Assembly (NCBI RefSeq): GCF_001672895.1
Contig: NZ_LZKP01000087.1
Location: 1 to 41,648, forward strand
DNA from: Mycobacterium sp. E740
Lineage (GTDB): Bacteria; Actinomycetota; Actinomycetes; Mycobacteriales; Mycobacteriaceae
Length of the DNA stretch: 41,648 nucleotides
Direction: 5' to 3'
Part shown: piece by piece, positions 29,504-39,000 of the stretch
Numbering within the stretch: the stretch's first letter is position 1
Layout: each line of letters begins with the position of its first letter
Position numbers and translations under genes: made by a program
The notes under the pieces: model-generated
Told to the model about the DNA's origin: nothing
The model's database searches: none
What the model saw: only the letters and a program-made list of their open reading frames with translations

Positions 29504-30213
29504 CCGGTCGATCCGCCCACGACGGCGTCCTCCGGCGGCACCTCGTCGTCTCCGGAGCCCTGGCCGTCGGACTTGGCCGGTTTCGCGAGCAGGCCAGCCG
29601 CCAGTTGGTCGCCGGTGTGGTTGACGTGGATCACGAACGGGCGCACCGCCGTGTAGCGGATCACGCTCATCGACGCCGGGTCTGCGGTGATCCGTTGGAA
29701 GCTGTCGAGGTGGGTGCCGAGCGCATCGGCGACGACGGCTTTGATCACGTCGCCGTGCGTGCAGGCGAGCCACAGCACGTCGCCGTCGTGATCCTGTGCG
29801 AGCCGCCGGTCATGCTCGCGCACGGCGGCCACCGCGCGTGCCTGCACGTGCGCGAGGCCCTCACCGTCCGGAAAGACGGCCGCGCTGGGCTGCTGCTGCA
29901 CCACCGCCCACAACGGCTCCTTGACGAGGTCACCGAGCTTGCGCCCGGTCCACGCGCCGTAGTCGACCTCGGAGATGCGGTCGTCGACGATCGGCGTCAA
30001 GCCCAGCGCGGCGGCCAGCGGTTCCACGGTCCGCTCGCAGCGCAGCAACGGGGAGCGCACGATCGCGCGGATCGGCAGCGAGCCGAGCGTGGCCACCACC
30101 GACTGAGCCTGCTCGCGGCCTTTGTCGTCCAGGTCGACGCCCGCGGAGCGGCCCGCGAGGGTGTGCGCGGTGTTCGACGTCGAGCGGCCGTGCCGCAACA
30201 GGATCACGGTCAC
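29500..30213 (-). CDS. Histidine phosphatase, phosphoglycerate-mutase-like (Rv2135c-like)
   Basis: A 237-residue member of the histidine phosphatase (branch 1) superfamily. The catalytic RHG is in [19 protein letters not shown] (His about residue 9). The proton-donor Glu lies in [14 protein letters not shown], and the second catalytic His in [19 protein letters not shown]. The C-terminal 30 residues are polar and disordered. It is not a typical glycolytic mutase; the substrate is unknown. GTG 30213 overlaps the uppP stop (GTGA), showing coupling. Its TAG stop lies in the partial third copy of the 61-bp repeat. Confidence 0.9.
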   Translation of the reverse strand: MTVILLRHGRSTSNTAHTLAGRSAGVDLDDKGREQAQSVVATLGSLPIRAIVRSPLLRCERTVEPLAAALGLTPIVDDRISEVDYGAWTGRKLGDLVKEPLWAVVQQQPSAAVFPDGEGLAHVQARAVAAVREHDRRLAQDHDGDVLWLACTHGDVIKAVVADALGTHLDSFQRITADPASMSVIRYTAVRPFVIHVNHTGDQLAAGLLAKPAKSDGQGSGDDEVPPEDAVVGGSTG

Positions 30214-31058
30214 GTCGCGGCCACCACCCCGGTGCCCAGCAGGATCAGCACCACCGTGCCGAGCAGCACCCGGTACCCGACGAACCAGTACATGCTGTGC
30301 CTGACCAGGAACCGCAGGAACCACGCCACCGCCGCGAAACCGACCACGAACGCGATCACCGTCGCCACCAGCAACTGTGGACCGGTGGCGCTCAGCCCCT
30401 CACCGACCGGGTGAAAGGCGTCGGGCAGTGAGAACAACCCGGAGGCGAACACCGCCGGGATCGCGAGCAGGAACCCGAACCGCGCGGCCAGCTCGCGGTT
30501 CTGGCCGAGGAAGAGCCCCGCGCTGATCGTCGCGCCGGAGCGGGACACGCCCGGCAGCAGCGCAAGGCACTGCGCGAACCCGACGACGACGGCGTCCTTC
30601 CACGTCAGCTGCTCGACGTTGCGGGTCTGCCGGCCGACGTACTCGGCAGCGGCGATGACGGCAGAGAACACGATCAACGCGATCGCGATCGCCCACAGAT
30701 TGCGTGCGGCGGTACGGATCTCGTCTTTGAGCAAGAGGCCGAACACCCCGATCGGGATACTGCCGATGATCACGTACCAGCCCAGCCAGTAGTCGGCGGT
30801 GCGGTGCGCGTTGACGAACAGCCCGTTGAACCACGCCTTGATGATGCGGCCGATGTCTCTGGCGAAGTACAGCAGCACCGCGAACTCCGTGCCGAGTTGG
30901 GTGACGGCGGTGAACGACGCGCCCGCATCGTCGGCGAAGAAGACCCGCGATGCGATGGCGAGATGCCCAGAGGAGGAAACGGGGAGGAATTCGGTCAGTC
31001 CCTGCAGGAGGGCGAGAACGACAACCTGGACCCACGACATCGCCGGCACGTCCGTCAC
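30210..31058 (-). CDS. uppP: Undecaprenyl-diphosphatase
   Basis: Integral membrane enzyme (BacA family) that dephosphorylates the polyprenyl pyrophosphate carrier for peptidoglycan synthesis (decaprenyl in mycobacteria) and affects bacitracin tolerance. It has 282 residues with 7-8 hydrophobic segments. Motif 1 is [17 protein letters not shown] (Glu23, His32), and motif 2 is [22 protein letters not shown] 31058 is taken; an in-frame ATG at 31040 (MSWVQVVV) is also possible. It starts 25 bp after the Rv2137c-like stop and heads the phosphatase/DUF3090 run. Confidence 0.96.
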   Translation of the reverse strand: MTDVPAMSWVQVVVLALLQGLTEFLPVSSSGHLAIASRVFFADDAGASFTAVTQLGTEFAVLLYFARDIGRIIKAWFNGLFVNAHRTADYWLGWYVIIGSIPIGVFGLLLKDEIRTAARNLWAIAIALIVFSAVIAAAEYVGRQTRNVEQLTWKDAVVVGFAQCLALLPGVSRSGATISAGLFLGQNRELAARFGFLLAIPAVFASGLFSLPDAFHPVGEGLSATGPQLLVATVIAFVVGFAAVAWFLRFLVRHSMYWFVGYRVLLGTVVLILLGTGVVAAT

Positions 31059-31083
31059 GACGACGACCGTACCGCCCGCGGAG

Positions 31084-31395
31084 TCAGCGGTTGGCCCGCG
31101 CCACCGGCTGCGCGTCGGTCACCGCATCGCGGACCGCGGCCACCACGCTGCGGCGGTCGGTGAGGTCGATGTCGGTCAGCTTGCGGGTGGCCACGGCCAC
31201 CACGTCCTCCTCGAGCGGGACGGGGCCGGCCAGCCGGGGACGGTAGATCTCCACGATCAGCGTCTGGCGCTCGACATGGAACGAGAAACTCCGGCCGTGG
31301 CCGAGCTGGCCAAACCCGCTAGCGTGTACACCAGTGGTGATGTCTTCGACAGCAAACTCTTCCGCGCCCAGTTCGCGGTCTGCGGCCAGGGTCAT
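31084..31395 (-). CDS. Conserved hypothetical protein (Rv2137c-like)
   Basis: A 103-residue soluble protein starting [41 protein letters not shown] and ending in a basic-polar [12 protein letters not shown] see no known domain motif; the fold looks mixed beta then helix. The identification rests on position just upstream of uppP and opposite lppL, as Rv2137c in M. tuberculosis. That protein is, as I recall, somewhat longer. It is probably the first gene of the minus-strand run ending at the SDR gene. Confidence 0.72.
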   Translation of the reverse strand: MTLAADRELGAEEFAVEDITTGVHASGFGQLGHGRSFSFHVERQTLIVEIYRPRLAGPVPLEEDVVAVATRKLTDIDLTDRRSVVAAVRDAVTDAQPVARANR

Positions 31396-31524
31396 GATCG
31401 CACCATACCGCCGACGCGCGCGCCGGCTGCGGGGGCACGGCGAGCGGCTGGAAACGCAATACGAGCGATCTGCCTAGACTGGCCACTCAGCCGATATCCC
31501 GTTCGCACGACCGGAAGCTACCCG

Positions 31525-32571
31525 TTGCTGCCATTACTAAACGCCGGGAACCGGCTGAGCCCATGGATCGTGGTGCTGCTGGCAGTTGTCCTGGCCGTTC
31601 CCGCCTGCTCGTCGGACCCTTCGGACACGGCGACGCCGCCGACCATCGCGCCCGCGCGGGCCGCGGATTCACCGCCGGTGACCAACCGGCCGGACGGCGT
31701 CGTGTGGCCGTTGGCCGGCCGTGCTCAGGCAGCGATCGTCGACGCGGCGAGCGGCTCGTTGGCGGTGCTGGCCCCGGGACCGGCTGGCGGCTCGCAGGTC
31801 ACGGTCTTCTCGCGTTCCGGTGGCATCACCGCGACGGTGCCGCTGCCCGTCGCCGCAACCGCGTTGGCCGGCGACGACGACGGCCACGTCTACGCCGCAG
31901 CACGCGGCGGCTATCACCGCATCGACCTCGCCACCGGCGGGGCCACCGAGATTCGGGTCGAGGGACAGCCCGACACCGAATTCACCGCGATCGCCCGCCG
32001 CGCGGACGGCAGGATGGTGCTCGGCAGCGCGGACGGCGCGGTGTTCACGCTGAACTCAGACGGCACCGTGGCCGCGCAGCTGAAGATCTTCGCGCGCGTC
32101 GATGAGCTTGCCACACAAGGCAATACCGTGGTGGTACTGGATCGCGCGCAGACCTCTGTGACGAGCTTGTCCGAAACCGGCGCCGAGCGCGAACAGTCGT
32201 TGCGCGCCGGGGAGGGAGCGACGACGATGGTCGCCGACTCCGCCGGCCGCGTGCTGGTCGCCGACACCCGGGGCGAGGGACTGCTGGTCTTCGGCACGGA
32301 CCCGCTGATCCTGCGGCAGCGTTATCCGGTGCGTGACGCCCCGTATGGGCTGGCCGGGTCGTCGACGCTGGCATGGGTGTCGCAGACAGCGGCGAATTCC
32401 GTCATTGGCTACGATCTGGCCACCGGCATTCCCGTCGAGAAGGTGCGATATCGAACCGTGCGGCAACCGAATTCCCTGGCCTACGACGAAACCTCTGGCA
32501 CGCTGTACGTCGTGTCCGGAACGGGAGCGGGTGTGCAGGTGATCCCCGACGCGGCGAAAGGCCGGCGGTGA
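31525..32571 (+). CDS. lppL: Lipoprotein LppL, beta-propeller-like
   Basis: A 348-residue predicted lipoprotein. From TTG 31525 the signal peptide LPLLNAGNRLSPWIVVLLAVVLAVPAC ends in a VPAC lipobox-like site, with GGAAG (31512-31516) as SD and TAGACT (31475-31480) as a -10 element. The mature part has repeating beta-propeller-like blades (GHVYAAARGGYHRIDLATGG, GRMVLGSADGAVFTLNSDG, GRVLVADTRGEGLLVFG), typical of LppL. The function is unknown. A longer open frame starting at 30799 runs antisense to uppP and is rejected. It overlaps the next gene by 4 bp. Confidence 0.85.
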   Translation: MLPLLNAGNRLSPWIVVLLAVVLAVPACSSDPSDTATPPTIAPARAADSPPVTNRPDGVVWPLAGRAQAAIVDAASGSLAVLAPGPAGGSQVTVFSRSGGITATVPLPVAATALAGDDDGHVYAAARGGYHRIDLATGGATEIRVEGQPDTEFTAIARRADGRMVLGSADGAVFTLNSDGTVAAQLKIFARVDELATQGNTVVVLDRAQTSVTSLSETGAEREQSLRAGEGATTMVADSAGRVLVADTRGEGLLVFGTDPLILRQRYPVRDAPYGLAGSSTLAWVSQTAANSVIGYDLATGIPVEKVRYRTVRQPNSLAYDETSGTLYVVSGTGAGVQVIPDAAKGRR

Positions 32572-32825
32572 CCACCATCAACCGCGGCCGCATGCCACCC
32601 GGATGGGATCAGGACCTCTCCGACGACTACGAGTGGATCCCGTTGCGGTTGCCGCCGGACGTGACCCGGGTCAGCGCGTCGACCCGGTTGTCGATCGAAG
32701 CCGAGTACCGGGGATGGGAACTGACCCGGGTGCGCCTGTACACCGACGGCTCACGGCGGGTGTTGCTGCGGCGCAAGAAGACCGCCATCGACCGCGCAGG
32801 CTTCCCCGAGCAGCCCGCGCAGTGA
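32568..32825 (+). CDS. Small DUF5703-type protein
   Basis: An 85-residue protein with [61 protein letters not shown], which I recognise as the actinobacterial DUF5703 pattern. The C-terminus is basic and polar. GTG 32568 overlaps the lppL TGA, and pyrD begins 7 bp after its stop, so it is in one transcript with both. No function is known. Confidence 0.75.
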   Translation: MTTINRGRMPPGWDQDLSDDYEWIPLRLPPDVTRVSASTRLSIEAEYRGWELTRVRLYTDGSRRVLLRRKKTAIDRAGFPEQPAQ

Positions 32826-32832
32826 CCCGGTG

Positions 32833-33897
32833 ATGTACCACGCGCTGCGGCGGGTGCTGTTCCTTGTTGCGCCCGAACGGATCCACACCTGGGTGTTCGC
32901 CCTGCTGCGCGCCGCCACCTACCTGCCGTGGCCCCGGCGCGTGCTCAAACGGTGGTTGGCGCCGAACGACCCAGCCCTCGCCAGCACTGTGTTCGGGGTC
33001 CGGTTCCCAGGTCCGCTGGGCCTCGCCGCCGGTTTCGACAAGAACGGCAGCGGGCTGAACACGTGGGGGGCACTCGGTTTCGGCTACGCCGAGATCGGAA
33101 CCGTCACCGCGCAGGCGCAGCCCGGCAACCCCAAGCCGCGGATGTTCCGGCTGTCCGACGATCGCGCGCTGCTGAACCGGATGGGCTTCAACAACCACGG
33201 CGCAGGCGAACTGGCCGTCAAGCTGACGCGTCACCTCCCCGACGTGCCGATCGGCGTGAACATCGGCAAGACCAAGCTCACCCCGCCGCAGGAGGCCGTG
33301 GCGGACTACGCCACGTCGGCCCGTCTGCTTGGGCCGCTCGCGTCCTTCCTGGTCGTCAACGTCAGCTCGCCGAACACTCCCGGGCTGCGTGACCTGCAGG
33401 CGGTGGAGTCGTTGCGACCGATCTTGGCTGCCGTGCAGGCCGAGACGTCGACGCCCGTGCTGGTGAAGATCGCACCCGATTTGTCCGACCATGACGTCGA
33501 CCAAATCGCTGATCTGGCAGTCGAACTCGGCCTCGCCGGAATAGTCGCCACCAACACGACGGTGTCACGCGAGGGGCTGGCCAGCACCGGCGTCGAGGAG
33601 CTGGGCCCGGGCGGCATCTCCGGACCGCCGGTCGCGCGGCGCTCGGCGGAGGTGCTGCGGCGGCTCTACCGCCGCGTCGGCGACCGGCTGGTGCTGATCA
33701 GTGTCGGCGGTATCGAAACCGCCGACGACGCCTGGGACCGGATCACTTCCGGCGCCTCGCTGCTGCAGGGCTACACCGGCTTCGTGTACGGCGGAGGCCT
33801 GTGGGCCAAGCACATTCACGCCGGAATCGCCCAGCGCCTGCACGAGGGCGGGTTCGGGTCGCTGGCCGATGCGGTCGGCTCGGCGGCCGGCCGCTGA
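32833..33897 (+). CDS. pyrD: Quinone-dependent dihydroorotate dehydrogenase (class 2)
   Basis: Fourth step of pyrimidine synthesis, oxidising dihydroorotate with membrane quinone. It has 354 residues. The N-terminal helical membrane-contact region is [19 protein letters not shown] (residues 2-20). FMN and substrate motifs follow: [53 protein letters not shown] and [15 protein letters not shown] (the class 2 catalytic Ser region). [16 protein letters not shown] and GYTGFVYGG bind the FMN phosphate. ATG 32833 is chosen over GTG 32830. It is convergent with the PEBP gene, 1 bp apart. Confidence 0.96.
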   Translation: MYHALRRVLFLVAPERIHTWVFALLRAATYLPWPRRVLKRWLAPNDPALASTVFGVRFPGPLGLAAGFDKNGSGLNTWGALGFGYAEIGTVTAQAQPGNPKPRMFRLSDDRALLNRMGFNNHGAGELAVKLTRHLPDVPIGVNIGKTKLTPPQEAVADYATSARLLGPLASFLVVNVSSPNTPGLRDLQAVESLRPILAAVQAETSTPVLVKIAPDLSDHDVDQIADLAVELGLAGIVATNTTVSREGLASTGVEELGPGGISGPPVARRSAEVLRRLYRRVGDRLVLISVGGIETADDAWDRITSGASLLQGYTGFVYGGGLWAKHIHAGIAQRLHEGGFGSLADAVGSAAGR

Positions 33898-33898
33898 T

Positions 33899-34429
33899 CT
33901 ACTTCTGTTCGTAGGTGGCGTGAATCAGCGCCCGCGCGATCGCGTGCTGGAACAGGTTGAACCCGAGGTACGCCGGCGTGGCGTCCTCCGGCAGGTCGAG
34001 CTTCTCGACGTCCACGGCGTGCACCGCGACGATGTACCGGTGTGGGCCGTGCCCCGGCGGCGGGGCGGCACCGATGAAGCGCGGGAGACCGGCGTCGTTG
34101 CGCAGGGTGAGCGCGTCGCCCGGCAGGTTGCTGCCGTCCCCCACGCCCTCGGGCAGCTCGGTCGCGGTGGCGGGCAGGTTCGCCACGGCCCAGTGCCAGA
34201 AGCCCGACGCGGTCGGGGCGTCCGGGTCGTAGACGGTGACCGCGAAACTGCGAGTCTCTTCGGGGAAGCCCGACCACGTGAGATGGGGTGAGACGTCGTT
34301 GCCTCCGGCGCCCATGATGCCGCTGACCTGGTCGTTGCCCAGGGCCTCGCCATCGGCGAACGTGTCAGACGTCAACGTGAATGACGGCAGCTCCGGAAGA
34401 AACTCGTAAGGGTTGTACGGGAAAGACAC
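33899..34429 (-). CDS. PEBP/YbhB family protein (TB18.6-like)
   Basis: A 176-residue phosphatidylethanolamine-binding-protein-fold protein, equivalent to Rv2140c (TB18.6). The ligand-pocket motifs are [40 protein letters not shown] (DPDAP) and the [11 protein letters not shown] (GxHR) strand. No signal peptide is present. Its physiological ligand is uncertain. GTG 34429 follows AAAGGA. It lies 25 bp downstream of the M20 peptidase gene and is probably co-transcribed with it. Confidence 0.92.
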   Translation of the reverse strand: MSFPYNPYEFLPELPSFTLTSDTFADGEALGNDQVSGIMGAGGNDVSPHLTWSGFPEETRSFAVTVYDPDAPTASGFWHWAVANLPATATELPEGVGDGSNLPGDALTLRNDAGLPRFIGAAPPPGHGPHRYIVAVHAVDVEKLDLPEDATPAYLGFNLFQHAIARALIHATYEQK

Positions 34430-34454
34430 GGGACGCCATTCCTTTCTTCGGTGA

Positions 34455-35807
34455 TCAGCAGTGCAGCAGGAAGTGCTCGAGAACCTGGGTACCGAACCTC
34501 AACGCGTCAACGGGTACCCGTTCGTCGACGCCGTGGAACAACGCGGTGAAGTCCAAGTCGGGCGGCAACTGCAGCGGCGCGAACCCGAAGCAGCGAATCG
34601 CCAACTGCGCGAACGCTTTTGCGTCCGTACCGCCGGAAAGCATATAGGGCACGATGCGCGCGTCGGGATCCACGGACAGGATCGCACCGTTCATCGCGTC
34701 GACCAGGTCGCCGTCGAAGGTGGTCTCGTAGGACGGCAGCTCGGTGATCCACTCGCGGGTGACATTGGGACCGATCAGCTCGTCGACCTCCCGCTCGAAG
34801 GCGGCCTGGCGGCCCGGCAGGATGCGGCAGTCCACCACGGCTTCGGCGGAGGCCGGGATGACGTTGGCCTTGTACCCGGCCTTGAGCATCGTCGGGTTGG
34901 CCGTGTCGCGCAGGGTGGCGCCTACGACGCGGGCGATCGGGCCCAGCTTGGCGATCGCGCCGGGCAGATCCGGCGAATCGACGTCGAACGAGTAGCCGGT
35001 CTCCTCGGTGACCGCCTGCAGGAACTGGCCGACGGCGTCGGTCATCACCAGCGGGAACTCGTGGCGGCCCAGTTTGGCCACCGCCTCGGCGACCGCGGTG
35101 ACGGAGTTGCTGTCGTGGATCATCGAGCCGTGGCCGGCGTGGCTGCGGGCCGTCAGCTTCATCCACATCATCGACTTCTCGGCGGTCTCGACGAGGTAGA
35201 GCCGTCTTTCGCCGCCGTCCTTGCGCGGCACGGTCAGCGAGAAGCCGCCGACCTCCCCGACCGCCTCGGTGACGCCGTCGAACAGGTCGGGGCGGTGCTT
35301 GACCAGCCAGTGCGAACCGAACTTGCCGCCAGCCTCCTCGTCGGACAGGAACGCGAAGATCAGGTCGCGCGGCGGGATGATGCGGGAACGCTTGAAGTGC
35401 CGGGCGATCGCGATGAGCATGCCGCACATGTCCTTCATGTCGACGGCTCCGCGGCCCCACACGTAGCCGTCGGTGACCGCGCCGGAGAACGGGTGCACGC
35501 TCCAGTCGGAGGCCTCGGCGGGCACGACGTCGAGATGGCCGTGCAGCAGCAGCGCTCCCCGGCTGCGGTCGGCGCCCTCGAGCCGGGCGAACACGTTGCC
35601 CCGGCCCGGCGCGCCTGCCTCGACATATTCGGTCGTATAGCCGACCTCTTCGAGCTGTTGGGCCACCCAGCGCGCGCATTCCGCCTCGCCCTTGGTGGTG
35701 GCGGGTTCGCCGGTGTTGGACGTGTCGAAGCGGATGAGCGCGCTGACGAGGTCGACGACCTCGGCCTCGGCATTGGCAGGACCACTCACAGTCACCATTC
35801 GTACCAT
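34455..35807 (-). CDS. M20-family metallopeptidase (Rv2141c/DapE2-like)
   Basis: A 450-residue di-zinc amidohydrolase of the M20/ArgE/DapE/CPG2 type. Zinc ligands and catalytic residues are visible in [12 protein letters not shown] (His, Asp), [14 protein letters not shown] (bridging Asp), [11 protein letters not shown] (catalytic Glu and ligand), and [10 protein letters not shown] with [11 protein letters not shown] near the C-terminus. The lid domain (about 205-330) includes SHAGHGSM. The substrate is unknown; a dipeptidase or N-acyl hydrolase is more likely than DapE itself. ATG 35807 is used, with ATG 35798 as an alternative; no SD is clear. Confidence 0.9.
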   Translation of the reverse strand: MVRMVTVSGPANAEAEVVDLVSALIRFDTSNTGEPATTKGEAECARWVAQQLEEVGYTTEYVEAGAPGRGNVFARLEGADRSRGALLLHGHLDVVPAEASDWSVHPFSGAVTDGYVWGRGAVDMKDMCGMLIAIARHFKRSRIIPPRDLIFAFLSDEEAGGKFGSHWLVKHRPDLFDGVTEAVGEVGGFSLTVPRKDGGERRLYLVETAEKSMMWMKLTARSHAGHGSMIHDSNSVTAVAEAVAKLGRHEFPLVMTDAVGQFLQAVTEETGYSFDVDSPDLPGAIAKLGPIARVVGATLRDTANPTMLKAGYKANVIPASAEAVVDCRILPGRQAAFEREVDELIGPNVTREWITELPSYETTFDGDLVDAMNGAILSVDPDARIVPYMLSGGTDAKAFAQLAIRCFGFAPLQLPPDLDFTALFHGVDERVPVDALRFGTQVLEHFLLHC

Positions 35808-35824
35808 TGAGCTGCCTGCCGGGT

Positions 35825-35854
35825 TTGGGTCCGGCCTCGGTGATCCGATAGCCT
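35825..35854 (+). promoter_or_regulatory. tRNA-Leu promoter
   Basis: TTGGGT (35825-35830) and TAGCCT (35849-35854), spaced 18 bp, lie just upstream of the tRNA, with a predicted start near 35861. Assigned by eye. Confidence 0.5.
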
Positions 35855-35870
35855 TAGCTGCCCACAGCAG

Positions 35871-35956
35871 GTCCGAGTGGCGGAATGGCAGACGCGCTAG
35901 CTTGAGGTGCTAGTGCCCTATTAACGGGCGTGGGGGTTCAAGTCCCCCCTCGGACA
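35871..35956 (+). tRNA. tRNA-Leu (anticodon GAG)
   Basis: An 86-nt class II tRNA. The acceptor strands GTCCGAG (35871-35877) and CTCGGAC (35949-35955) pair fully, with discriminator A at 35956. The anticodon stem CTAGC/GCTAG encloses loop TTGAGGT, with anticodon GAG at 35904-35906 reading CUC/CUU. A long variable arm (GCCCTATTAACGGGC) and a T-arm GGGGG-TTCAAGT-CCCCC follow. CCA is not encoded. Downstream, the gene order changes from the M. tuberculosis pattern. Confidence 0.97.
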
Positions 35957-35991
35957 CACGACTGAGGCGAGCGATATGAATGCTCCCCTGG

Positions 35992-36057
35992 TTCGCCGAG
36001 CGTGCGTTCACTGCGAATTTCCGGCCGATTTTTCGCAACCAGCGCACCCTCGACGAG
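35992..36057. terminator. Large imperfect inverted repeat between tRNA-Leu and nitrate reductase
   Basis: Arms TTCGCCGAGCGTGCG (35992-36006) and CGCACCCTCGACGAG (36043-36057) pair with about three mismatched or wobble positions. A second helix TGCGAA (36012-36017) / TTCGCA (36032-36037) lies inside. It begins 7 nt after the nitrate reductase stop on the minus strand and 35 nt after the tRNA on the plus strand, so a bidirectional terminator is the simplest reading. The shape also resembles a dispersed palindromic element. Confidence 0.6.
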
Positions 36058-36064
36058 CAGTTCG

Positions 36065-39000
36065 TCAGTACACGTCCCGCACGTAGCGCTTGGCCGCCAC
36101 CAGTTCGCGCTTGTAGTCGTGGGCCTGTTCGTGTGACATCCCGCCGTGGGTCTCGATGATCGACGTCAGCGCCGCGTCGACATCCCGGGCCATCCGGGTC
36201 GCGTCGCCGCAGACGTAGAAGTGTGCGCCGCCGTCCAGCCAGCGCCACAGTTCGGCGCCGCGATCGATCATCTTGTGCTGGACGTACACCCGTGACGCCT
36301 GGTCGCGGGAGAACGCGAGGTCCAACCGGTTCAGATGGCCGTCGCGGGCCATGTCCTCGAAATCGTCGCGGTAGTAGTAGTTCTGGCGACGGTGCTGCTC
36401 GCCGAAGAACAGCCAGTTCGGGCCGTGGTGGCCGAGCGCACGCCGCTCCTGCAGGAACCCGCGGAACGGGGCGACGCCGGTACCCGGGCCGACCATGATC
36501 ATCGGCAGCGAGCCGTCCTCCGGCGGCCGGAAGTGCGGCGAGCGTTGCAGGAACACGGGAGCCGAGGACGCGCGGTCGGCGAGGAACGTCGAACAGACCC
36601 CGCCACGGCTCCCCCCGTCGGCGCCGCGGTAGCGCACCACCGACACCGTCAGCTGCACCTCGTGCGGGCTGACCAGCGGGCTCGACGAGATCGAGTAGCT
36701 GCGCGGGGTCAGCCGGACCAGCACTTCGCGCCATTCGTCCGGATCGGCGTGCACAACGAACTCCTGGACCAGGTCGAGCCCGTTCCGGCCGCGCAGCCAC
36801 TTGTCCAGCTTGGCCTTGGGGGCGCGCAACGCCTTGGCGTTGCGGCAGTGTTCGGTGATGAAGCGCAGCAGGTCGGGCGTGACACGGCAGAAGTCGTAGT
36901 GGGACACCAGCGCATCGCGTAGCGACTGTTCGACACCGTCCACCTCAATGACATGGTGGCCCGGCATGCCGGTGGCGGCCAGCCACGCATCCACCGTTGC
37001 CGGGTCGTTGGTGGCGCACACTCCCAACGAATCGCCCGCGACGTAGCTGATGTCGTGCTGCGAGATGTCGAACCCGAACTGTCGCACCTCTTTTCGCGAC
37101 GCGGGACCGGTGAGGACCGCGTTGCGTGACAGCGGCACCACGATCGGCCTGGCGCGGGTGAACGGCTGGGCGACGACGGTGTCGGGCCGCGCGAGTGTGG
37201 AGACGCTTCCGGCGGTGGGTGAAGGCGTGATGCCGGGATTGAGCAGCGCGGTGACATCATCGGCCCAGCGCTGCATCGGCTCGTCGTCGTGGACTTCACA
37301 TTCCGCACGGTCGAGCAGTCGGGTGGCTCCGAGAGCTGCCAGCCTGGTGTCGAGCGTCCTTGCGTGCCCGCAGAAGTCGTCGTAGGACCGGTCGCCGATC
37401 CCCAGCACCGCGTATCGCAGCCCCGTCAGCGCGGGCGCGTCGGCGCTCTCGAGCCGCCGCCAGAAGCCGGCGCCGTTGTCAGGTGGCCCGCCGTCACCGA
37501 ACGTGCTGGTGACGATCACGACGTCGCGTGCCCCGATGAGGTCAGCAGGCGACACCTCGTCCATGTTCGCCAGTCGGACCCCGTCCAGCCGGTCGGCCAG
37601 CCGCAGCGCGAAGTCCTGCGCGTTGCCGGTCTGGGAAGCCCACAGCACGAGCGGCCCGTCGGCCTCCGGTTCGGCAACTGTGGTGGAGGGGCGGCGAGCG
37701 AGCAGTTCGTTGATCCACTGCCGCGCCTCACCGGACACCGGTGCGGAATCCGGCAGCACGGGAACGGCGGCCTGGCTTTCGGCCAACCCGCTGAAAAAGC
37801 CCGCCACGTAGAGCGATTCGTGTTCGGTGAGCGTCGGCGATGCGACCGGGCGCAGGCTGACCGCGCACACTTTGAGTTCCGGCTGCAGGGAATCGGGGTC
37901 GACGGCGTCGTTGGTCAACGCATTTACTGTCAAATCGACACCATGGTCATCGTTCCAGTGGAACGGCGCGAAACAACTGCCGGGCCGGACGCGGTCGGTG
38001 ACGACGGCCGGCAGCACCGCACGACCGCGCCGGGATGTGAGCTCGACACGCTGGCGGTCGTCGATGCCCAGGCTCAGCGCGTCGTCGGGGTGGATCTCCA
38101 CGAACGGTCCGTCATCGAGGTTGTTGAGCGCGTCGACCAGCCCGGTCTTGGTCATCGTGTGCCATTGATGTTGCAGCCGACCGGTGTTGAGCACCATCGG
38201 ATATTCGTCGTCGGGCAGTTCGCGCGGGTCCATGTGCGGACGCGCGTGGAACACGGCGCGTCGCGTCGGCGTGGGGAACGCCAGTCGCGGCGCGTGTCCG
38301 GCGTCGTCGACGAAGTACTCCTGGCTGACGCCGTCGTTGAGGTACCGGATCGGGTGGCGGTCAGCGGCGTCGTCCGGCGGGCACGGCCACTGCACGGGTG
38401 TCTGTCGCAGCCGCGCATAGCTGACGCCGCGCAGGTCGTATCCGGTCTTCGGATTCCAGAACCGCCGGATCTCGTCGAAGATCTGCTCGCTGGAGGTGTA
38501 CGCGAAGTGCTCGCCGAAGCCCATGTGGGCGGCCACGTCGCAGATCAGCTGCCAGTCCGGCCGGGCCTGGCCCATCGCCGGGATGCTCTGCTGCAGCAAT
38601 GTGAGGTTGCGTTCGGAGTTGACCATCACCGCGTCGGTCTCGGCCCACAGTGCGGCGGGCAGCACGATGTCGGCATAGGCGTTCGTCGCCGTGGTGCGGT
38701 AGGTGTCCTGCGTGATGACCAGATCGGCCGCCTCGAGCCCGGCGATGACCGTCGACCGGTTGGCAACGCTGGCAACGGGATTGGTGCAGATGATCCAGCA
38801 GGCCTTGATGTCGCCGGCGGCAAGGCCGCGGAACATGTCGATGGTGCCGGGGCCGACGTCGGCCCGGATGGTGCCGCTTTCCAGATTCCACTGGGCCTCG
38901 ACGAACGCTCGGTCCTCCGGTGAGGTCACCGACCGCTGCCCTGGCAATCCCGGTCCCATGTAGCCCATTTCGCGTCCGCCCATCGCGTTGGGCTGGCCGG

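Noticed and set aside
30799..31524. Upstream extension of the lppL frame
   Set aside because: It runs antisense through uppP and the Rv2137c-like gene; the lipoprotein signal peptide starts at 31525.
37289..38923. 544-codon plus-strand frame opposite the nitrate reductase
   Set aside because: Antisense shadow; no domain, no SD.
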